Shown here: piece after piece, positions 59,123 through 64,000 of the stretch
Layout: every line of letters starts with the position of its first letter
How positions within the stretch are numbered: position 1 is the first letter of the stretch
Assembly: GCF_030812785.1 (NCBI RefSeq)
Contig: NZ_JAUSTJ010000002.1
Location: 558,001 to 622,000 of the forward strand
Direction of reading: 5' to 3'
DNA length: 64,000 nt
Source of the DNA: Sphingomonas kyeonggiensis
Lineage (GTDB): Bacteria; Pseudomonadota; Alphaproteobacteria; Sphingomonadales; Sphingomonadaceae
The notes under the pieces: generated by a model
The model's input: only the letters and a program-made list of their open reading frames with translations
The model's database searches: none
Told to the model about the DNA's origin: nothing
Program-made: the position numbers and the translations under genes

Positions 59123-60871
59123 TCAGACCAGCGCCTTGGCTTCGTCGTCCATCTCGCCCGAGACTTCGGCCGATTGGAGCAGCATTTCGGTATGGGCGGC
59201 GCCCGACGGGATCATCGGGAAGCAGTTGGCGAGCTTGGCCACGCGGCAATCGACCACCACCGGCCCGTCATAGGCGAGCATCTCGGCGATGCCGGCGTCG
59301 AGCTGGTCGCGCGTCTCGATGCGGATGCCCTTCCAGCCATAGGCCTCGCCCAGCTTGACGAAGTCGGGAAGGGCGTCGCTGTAGCTCTCCGAATAGCGCG
59401 ACTGGTAGGTCAGCTCCTGCCACTGGCGGACCATGCCCATATATTCGTTGTTCAAAATGAAGATCTTGACCGGCAGCCGGTACTGGGTCGCCGTGGCCAG
59501 CTCCTGGATGTTCATCTGGATCGAGGCTTCGCCGGCGATGTCGATGACCAGCCGGTCCGGATGGCCCAGCTGCGCGCCGATCGCGGCGGGAAGGCCATAG
59601 CCCATCGTCCCCAGGCCGCCCGAGGTGAGCCACTTGTTGGGGTCGTCGAAATGGAAGTGCTGGGCGGCCCACATCTGGTGCTGGCCGACCTCGGTGGTGA
59701 TGATCGGGGCCTGGTCTTTCGTCGCTTCCCACAGCGCGCGGATGGCACGCTGGGGCATGATGACCTGGGGATCGCTCTCCTGGAAATCGAGGCAGCCGAC
59801 ATGGCGCCAGCCCTGGATGCGGTTCCACCATTCGGACAGGTCCGGACGGGGATGCCTGCGAAGTTGATACGCATCGATCATCGCCTGGATCGCCCGGCCG
59901 ACGTCCGCCACGATGGGCAGATCGACGCGAACGTTCTTGTTGATGCTCGAGCGGTCGATATCGACGTGGATCTTTGCACTGTTGGGCGAGAAGGCATCGA
60001 GCCGGCCGGTGACGCGGTCGTCGAAACGGGCACCCAAAGCGATGATCAGGTCGGCCTGGTTCATCGCCATATTGGCTTCGTAGGTGCCGTGCATCCCCAG
60101 CATTCCCAGCCACTTGTCGTCCGAGGCGGGGAAGGCACCGAGGCCCATCAGCGTCGAGGTGACCGGCGCGCCGGTGAGCTCGGCGAGCTCGCGCAACAGG
60201 CGTGACGCTTCGGGACCGGAATTGATGATGCCGCCGCCGGTGTAGAAGATCGGGCGCTCGGCCGCGGCCAGCATGTCGACCGCCTTCTCGATCGCGGCCG
60301 CATCGGGCTCGGTCTGCGGGCGATAGGTCTTGTGCGAGATCGGCGTGTTCTCGCCGCGCCGGGCGGTGGCGACCTGGACGTCCTTGGGGATGTCGATCAC
60401 GACCGGGCCGGGGCGGCCCGAGGTGGCGATGTAGAAGGCCTCGCGGATCGTCGGCTCGAGCCGGGCGGGATCCTTCACCAGGTAATTATGCTTCGAGCAG
60501 TGGCGGGTGATGCCGACCGTGTCCGCTTCCTGGAACGCATCGGTGCCGATCAGCGCGGTGGGGACCTGGCCGGTGATGACGACCATCGGGATCGAATCCA
60601 TCAGCGCATCGGTGATCCCGGTGACCGCATTGGTCGCGCCCGGGCCCGAGGTGACGAGGACGACGCCCGGCTTGCCGGTGGCGCGGGCATAGCCCTCCGC
60701 CGCGTGGGTCGCCGCCTGCTCGTGGCGGACCAGGATGTGCTTGATCTTCTCCTGCTTGAAGATCGCATCATAGATCGGAAGCACCGCGCCGCCCGGATAG
60801 CCGAACACGACTTCCACACCGAGATCGCTCAGCGTCTCGATCAGGATGTCTGCTCCACTCTTCTCGGTCAC
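59123..60871 (-). CDS. ilvB: acetolactate synthase large subunit
   Basis: The 582-residue thiamine diphosphate enzyme joins two pyruvates (or pyruvate and 2-ketobutyrate). It has FGYPGGAVLPIYDAI and RHEQAATHAAEGYARATG with the catalytic Glu, the middle FAD domain and the ThDP motif GEASIQMNIQELATA ending NNEYMGMVRQWQ. The start is GTG 60871, fixed by AACGGAGG six bases ahead; an ATG-like extension upstream is not needed. It leads the operon ilvB-ilvH-ilvC. Confidence 0.96.
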   Translation of the reverse strand: MTEKSGADILIETLSDLGVEVVFGYPGGAVLPIYDAIFKQEKIKHILVRHEQAATHAAEGYARATGKPGVVLVTSGPGATNAVTGITDALMDSIPMVVITGQVPTALIGTDAFQEADTVGITRHCSKHNYLVKDPARLEPTIREAFYIATSGRPGPVVIDIPKDVQVATARRGENTPISHKTYRPQTEPDAAAIEKAVDMLAAAERPIFYTGGGIINSGPEASRLLRELAELTGAPVTSTLMGLGAFPASDDKWLGMLGMHGTYEANMAMNQADLIIALGARFDDRVTGRLDAFSPNSAKIHVDIDRSSINKNVRVDLPIVADVGRAIQAMIDAYQLRRHPRPDLSEWWNRIQGWRHVGCLDFQESDPQVIMPQRAIRALWEATKDQAPIITTEVGQHQMWAAQHFHFDDPNKWLTSGGLGTMGYGLPAAIGAQLGHPDRLVIDIAGEASIQMNIQELATATQYRLPVKIFILNNEYMGMVRQWQELTYQSRYSESYSDALPDFVKLGEAYGWKGIRIETRDQLDAGIAEMLAYDGPVVVDCRVAKLANCFPMIPSGAAHTEMLLQSAEVSGEMDDEAKALV

Positions 60872-60952
60872 AATCGGCCTCCGTTTGTTGCGGTGCAGGA
60901 AACACCGCCGAAGGGCGCTGCTACCCGCACGAAAACTACGCGTCAAGCCGTA

Positions 60953-61882
60953 CTATAGTAATTTTGTTTCGAATCCTTCAAGGAGTCTGTTCGTTTGTGT
61001 CTCATCCGTGCGCTCCCATTCAGGCGGGGGCTGGCGGCGGAACCAGGTGTACTGTCGCTTGGCGTATTGGCGCGTGGCGAGCGAGCCGGCGAAATGCGCC
61101 TCGTCGAGGTTGCTCTCGCCCGAGAGCGCGAGGCCGATCTCGCGCACCCCGATCGCGCGGAGCACGGGCGCGTCGTCGGGCACGTCGGTGCGGGCGAGCA
61201 GAGCCTCGACCTCTCCTTGCGCGACCTTGACCATGTGGCGGAAGCGGCGGTCGATCCGGTCGGCGAGCCAGGTCTTGTCGGGCAGCAGGATCGTCGCGGC
61301 GATGCGGACCTCGGTGTGGATCCCGCCATGCCGCTCGGCCTGCCACTCGCCGAGCGACTTGCCGGTGGAGCGGACCACCTCGAGCGCGCGCGAGACGCGG
61401 GCGGTGTCGGCAGGCTTGAGGCGGGCGGCGGTCGCGGGATCGAGCCGCGACAGCTCGGCATGCGCATCGGCGACCGCAAGCGACCGGACCTCGGCACGGA
61501 TGATCGAATCGATCTCGGGCACGGGCGCGATGCCCTCGACCAGGGTGCGCAGGTACATGCCGGTGCCGCCGACCAGGATGGGGAGGCGGGAGTCCTTGTG
61601 GGCTTCCTGGATAGCCGCTCGGGCCTCGGCCGCCCAGCGCGCGGCGGAATAGGCCTCGGCGCCGTCGACATGGCCGAACAGACGGTGTGGGGCGCGCTTC
61701 TCTTCCTCGACCGGGGGGCGGGCGGTGAGGATGCGGAGATCGGCATAGACCTGCATCGAGTCCGCATTGATCACGGTGCCGTTGTGCCTTTCGGCGAGCG
61801 CGAGGGCGAGCGCGGACTTGCCGCTCGCGGTCGGCCCTGCGATGAGCGCCACCAAAGGCAGGTCAGGGGATCCGATGTTCAT
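60953..61882 (-). CDS. miaA: tRNA dimethylallyltransferase
   Basis: The 309-residue enzyme adds a dimethylallyl group to A37 of tRNAs that read UNN codons. It has [54 protein letters not shown] and [16 protein letters not shown]. The start is ATG 61882, which overlaps the divergent serB start by 8 bases. No Shine-Dalgarno is visible, while TATAAG lies 7 bases ahead, so a leaderless transcript is possible. A further upstream frame is open but not credible. Confidence 0.95.
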   Translation of the reverse strand: MNIGSPDLPLVALIAGPTASGKSALALALAERHNGTVINADSMQVYADLRILTARPPVEEEKRAPHRLFGHVDGAEAYSAARWAAEARAAIQEAHKDSRLPILVGGTGMYLRTLVEGIAPVPEIDSIIRAEVRSLAVADAHAELSRLDPATAARLKPADTARVSRALEVVRSTGKSLGEWQAERHGGIHTEVRIAATILLPDKTWLADRIDRRFRHMVKVAQGEVEALLARTDVPDDAPVLRAIGVREIGLALSGESNLDEAHFAGSLATRQYAKRQYTWFRRQPPPEWERTDETQTNRLLEGFETKLL

Positions 61883-62753
61883 TGCGACGCTTATAGCAGA
61901 TGGTCTGGCCGCAGGGCAGCTTTCGGAAGCGGGTGACCGGTTGGCTTCGGTGCATTGCGGTCCGGGAAGCAGGCGCTGGATCGACGAGGGGCGCGCGGCG
62001 GACCTGGCGTTCGCGATGCATCCGGACGCGGCGCGCGGGGCGCTGGAGGGCGCGTTTCCCTCTATCGATATCGTGGTGCAGCCGGCCGAGGGGCGGGCGA
62101 AGAAGCTGCTGGTGGCGGACATGGACTCGACGATGATCACCGTCGAGTGCATCGATGAGCTGGCCGACTATGCCGGTATCAAGGCGCAGATCGCCGAGGT
62201 GACCGAGCGGGCGATGCGCGGCGAGCTGGACTTCGGCGCGGCCCTGGATGCGCGGGTGGCGTTGCTGAAGGGGCTGTCCGAAAGCGCGATCGAGCAGTGC
62301 CTGGCCGAGCGGGTTCGGCTGATGCCGGGGGCGAAGGCACTGGTGCAGACGATGCGGGCGTGGGGCGCGACCTGCGTGCTGGTCTCGGGCGGGTTCACGC
62401 GGTTCGCCGAGCCGGTGGGCGCGGAGATCGGGTTCAACTACGCGATCGCCAATCGGCTGGGCATTGTGGATGGGAAGCTTACGGGATTGGTCAAGAAGCC
62501 GATCGTCGATAGCTCGACGAAGGAGAACGTGCTGCGCTCTGAACGGCATGAGTATCGCTTAGCCCATCACGAGACGCTGGCGGTGGGCGACGGCGCCAAC
62601 GACCTGGCGATGATCCGCGAGGCGGGGCTGGGGGTGGCCTATCACGCGAAACCGATCGTGGCGGCGGCTGCCGGCGCGCGGGTGGACCATGGAGATTTGA
62701 CCGCGCTGCTCTATGCGCAGGGGATTGCGCGGGGGGATTGGGTAGCTGGGTAG
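61875..62753 (+). CDS. serB: phosphoserine phosphatase
   Basis: The 292-residue protein has an N-terminal ACT-like region and a HAD phosphatase domain with [19 protein letters not shown] (nucleophile Asp), [14 protein letters not shown] and [19 protein letters not shown]. It removes phosphate from phosphoserine in the last step of serine synthesis. Start ATG 61875 has CAGGGGA ahead, inside the miaA coding region, so the two divergent genes overlap by 8 bases at their 5' ends. Family D palindromes follow the stop. Confidence 0.95.
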   Translation: MFIATLIADGLAAGQLSEAGDRLASVHCGPGSRRWIDEGRAADLAFAMHPDAARGALEGAFPSIDIVVQPAEGRAKKLLVADMDSTMITVECIDELADYAGIKAQIAEVTERAMRGELDFGAALDARVALLKGLSESAIEQCLAERVRLMPGAKALVQTMRAWGATCVLVSGGFTRFAEPVGAEIGFNYAIANRLGIVDGKLTGLVKKPIVDSSTKENVLRSERHEYRLAHHETLAVGDGANDLAMIREAGLGVAYHAKPIVAAAAGARVDHGDLTALLYAQGIARGDWVAG

Positions 62754-62936
62754 AAGAAGAAGGCCCTCACCCAACCCTCTCCCGCGAAGGCGGGAGAGGG
62801 CTTGAGGTGGCGAGGAGAGGATTTCACTACTCGTTGCGGCGCCAGGTGTACGCTGGGGACACAGTCGCCAGCCAAGTCTGTCTCATAGCCCTCTCCCGCT
62901 TTCGCGGGAGAGGGTTGGGTGAGGGCACTTCTTCTT
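62754..62936. repeat. palindromic repeat pair (REP-like, family D), left of DUF559
   Basis: A first unit starts at 62754 with AAGAAGAAGGCCCTCACCCA and ends GGGAGAGGGCT at 62802; a second, inverted unit (AGCCCTCTCCCGCTTTCGCG onwards) runs from 62887 to 62936. The second is the left inverted end of the DUF559 cassette. Confidence 0.88.
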
Positions 62937-62944
62937 GTATCTTC

Positions 62945-63319
62945 ATGGCCATGCAGGGGCCTGTTCGCCGAAAGACGAATCCATATGCAGCCCGCCTTCG
63001 CAAGGAGGCGACGGAGGCGGAAAGCCGGCTATGGGCGCATCTGCGCAACCGTCAGCTCGGTGGGTTCAAGTTCCGCTTCCAAGCTTCGATAGGGCCTTAC
63101 AGCGTCGACTTTCTATGCACGGAGACTGCGCTAGTCGTCGAAGTCGATGGCAGCCAGCACAATGAGGATGTCGATCGTGTACGCACGCGGTTCATCGAAG
63201 CGGAGGGGCATCGCGTCCTTCGCTTTTGGAACAATGAGGTCTTTGAGAATCTCGATGGGGTGCTGCTGACGATCAAGGCCGCTTGCGAGGCGCGGACCTG
63301 GCGAGAGGTTGAAGAGTAG
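62945..63319 (+). CDS. DUF559 family endonuclease-like protein (Vsr-related)
   Basis: The 124-residue protein has the DUF559 layout: RKEATEAESRLWAHLRNRQL, FKFRFQASIGPYSVDFLCTE and LVVEVDGSQHNE, which is a PD-(D/E)xK nuclease core (Asp in VDFL, Glu-x-Asp in VEVDG). Such proteins are related to Vsr endonucleases and to stand-alone nucleases of unknown role. The start is ATG 62945 or 62951 (second Met of MAM); no clear ribosome site is seen. It is enclosed by two 50-base inverted repeats (62887-62936 and 63339-63388) that differ at one base. Confidence 0.88.
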   Translation: MAMQGPVRRKTNPYAARLRKEATEAESRLWAHLRNRQLGGFKFRFQASIGPYSVDFLCTETALVVEVDGSQHNEDVDRVRTRFIEAEGHRVLRFWNNEVFENLDGVLLTIKAACEARTWREVEE

Positions 63320-63338
63320 GAACGAGGGGTTGAAGAGT

Positions 63339-63388
63339 AAGAAGAAGTGCCCTCACCCAACCCTCTCCCGCAAAAGCGGGAGAGGGCT
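63339..63388. repeat. inverted terminal-type repeat, right end of the DUF559 cassette
   Basis: AAGAAGAAGTGCCCTCACCC at the start and GGGAGAGGGCT at the end match the reverse complement of 62887-62936 at 49 of 50 bases; the difference is in the hairpin loop. The repeat contains its own hairpin (CCCTCTCCCGC/GCGGGAGAGGG). Confidence 0.9.
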
Positions 63389-63417
63389 AGAAAGAAGACA
63401 GGGCCGGCCCACCCGCC

Positions 63418-64000
63418 CTAAACCCCCAGCCATTTAAAGGCGCGGGCGGTCACCGCCTGCGCGTCCCGTGCCACCGGCGCGCCGTGGGCCATCACCAGTT
63501 GCTCGGCCGGCCAGTCGAGGATGCGGCGCACCGCGGCGCGGGCGGCGCGGCGGTCGGCGAAGGCGTAGCGGAACTTGCGGGGGACCTGGGGCTCGGCCGC
63601 GGTCATTCCGTCGAGCCGGGCGACGAGCGCGCGCCAGCCGGTGAACCAGCCGCGCGGGAAATGCTGGATCAGGTCGGTGAACAACAGGGTGCAGCTCGGG
63701 CGGTGGAAGAAGGCCAGCTCGGTCGTGATCCGGTTGCCCGGGATCACGACCTGGCCGATATCGGCGCTCCACGGAAAATCGCTTTCGTCGAGGTCCCGGC
63801 CGAAGCGCAATTCGGGATGGCGCCCGGCGAGCCCCGGCGGGGCGTGGAGCCCGGCTTGCGGCCAGGCCCGCTGCCATTCGCCGAGGAACCGATCGTGGAG
63901 CGTGTTGGGCGCGACGAGGTAACGCACCTCGCCAAGGGCTTCGACGGCGCTTCGCAGCGCATCCGAAAGCGCGACGGGCGACCAGAGGAACAGCAGATCG
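63418..64000 (-). CDS. DUF4336 family protein (5' partial)
   Basis: About 194 residues are visible and the frame continues past the right edge, reading DLLFLWSPVALSDALRSAVE before a GTG at 63927 that should not be taken as the start. The segments VRYLVAPNTLHDRFLGEW and VVIPGNRITTELAFFHRPSCTLLFTDL fit DUF4336, a metallo-beta-lactamase-fold family of unknown function. The gene is convergent with the DUF559 cassette. Confidence 0.82.
   Translation of the reverse strand, partial: DLLFLWSPVALSDALRSAVEALGEVRYLVAPNTLHDRFLGEWQRAWPQAGLHAPPGLAGRHPELRFGRDLDESDFPWSADIGQVVIPGNRITTELAFFHRPSCTLLFTDLIQHFPRGWFTGWRALVARLDGMTAAEPQVPRKFRYAFADRRAARAAVRRILDWPAEQLVMAHGAPVARDAQAVTARAFKWLGV

Noticed and set aside
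59123..60946. ilvB start at 60946
   Set aside because: GTG 60871 has a strong ribosome site (AACGGAGG) at ideal spacing and the usual N-terminus; the extra 25 residues are not family-like.
62887..63388. DUF559 cassette as a classical insertion sequence
   Set aside because: The gene is not a transposase and no target-site duplication is visible at the outer ends. The inverted repeats are hairpin units that also occur alone.

Overview
The window is high-GC, densely coded DNA that looks like the chromosome of a sphingomonad (Sphingomonas or a close Alphaproteobacterium). Supporting signs are two TonB-dependent receptors, Flp pilins, an accA/xerD/aroKB neighbourhood, a SWIB-domain protein, frequent ATGA gene overlaps and GC-rich palindromic repeats at many gene ends. 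No transposase, prophage, CRISPR array or rRNA is seen; there is one tRNA (Arg, CCT).

Layout. 1-5 kb: end of an Fe-S scaffold gene, a Kef-type antiporter, a DUF423 protein, a small methyltransferase and a secreted M1 peptidase. 5-10 kb: a hybrid histidine kinase, then a membrane LytTR regulator divergent from a TonB receptor, with a candidate LytTR site between them. 10-16 kb: aroB-aroK, a small membrane protein, a periplasmic repeat protein, xerD and accA. 16-17.4 kb: three Flp-type pilin genes and mutT. 17.4-19.3 kb: an AT-rich toxin/immunity-like island. 19.3-22.4 kb: methyltransferase, comF, grxC, DUF1178 and a secreted protein. 22.4-27.4 kb: a lipoprotein coupled to a 1423-residue RHS protein, with a mini-YD protein ahead of it. 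27.6-30 kb: tRNA-Arg, a Pho-box-like site, a Nudix-DUF47 fusion and a Pit phosphate transporter. 30-33.3 kb: a TetR/DUF308 divergent pair with twin operators and an arsI-arsR-aqpS-arsC operon with a long palindromic operator. 33.3-39 kb: a glycosyltransferase, a DegT aminotransferase fused to a flavin monooxygenase, YaiI and a DEAD-box helicase. 39-45.3 kb: QorB/HxlR pair, chemotaxis receptor, BaiN-like flavoprotein, a Myb-like mini-protein, SWIB protein and lipoprotein. 45.3-49.3 kb: leuA behind a leucine leader peptide and hairpin, an M50-like membrane protease and a QOR-type dehydrogenase. 49.5-52.4 kb: a diguanylate cyclase and folE-SDR-folB. 52.6-55.3 kb: a large TonB receptor. 55.3-57.2 kb: a GIY-YIG nuclease between palindromic repeats, a TMEM175-like channel and YceI. 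57.5-62.8 kb: ilvB-ilvH-ilvC, miaA and serB. 62.8-64 kb: a DUF559 nuclease enclosed by near-identical inverted repeats, then a DUF4336 gene running off the edge.

The most notable signals are: stand-alone nuclease genes (GIY-YIG and DUF559) bracketed by REP-like palindromes, the second by 50-bp inverted repeats differing at one base; the Nudix-DUF47 fusion with a Pho box ahead of pit; the aminotransferase-monooxygenase fusion coupled to a glycosyltransferase; and two toxin/immunity-like loci, one of which pairs an RHS C-terminal domain with a lipoprotein. Branched-chain amino acid synthesis is represented by leuA and ilvBHC, and only leuA shows an attenuator-like leader. All functions are read from sequence motifs; no database search was run.
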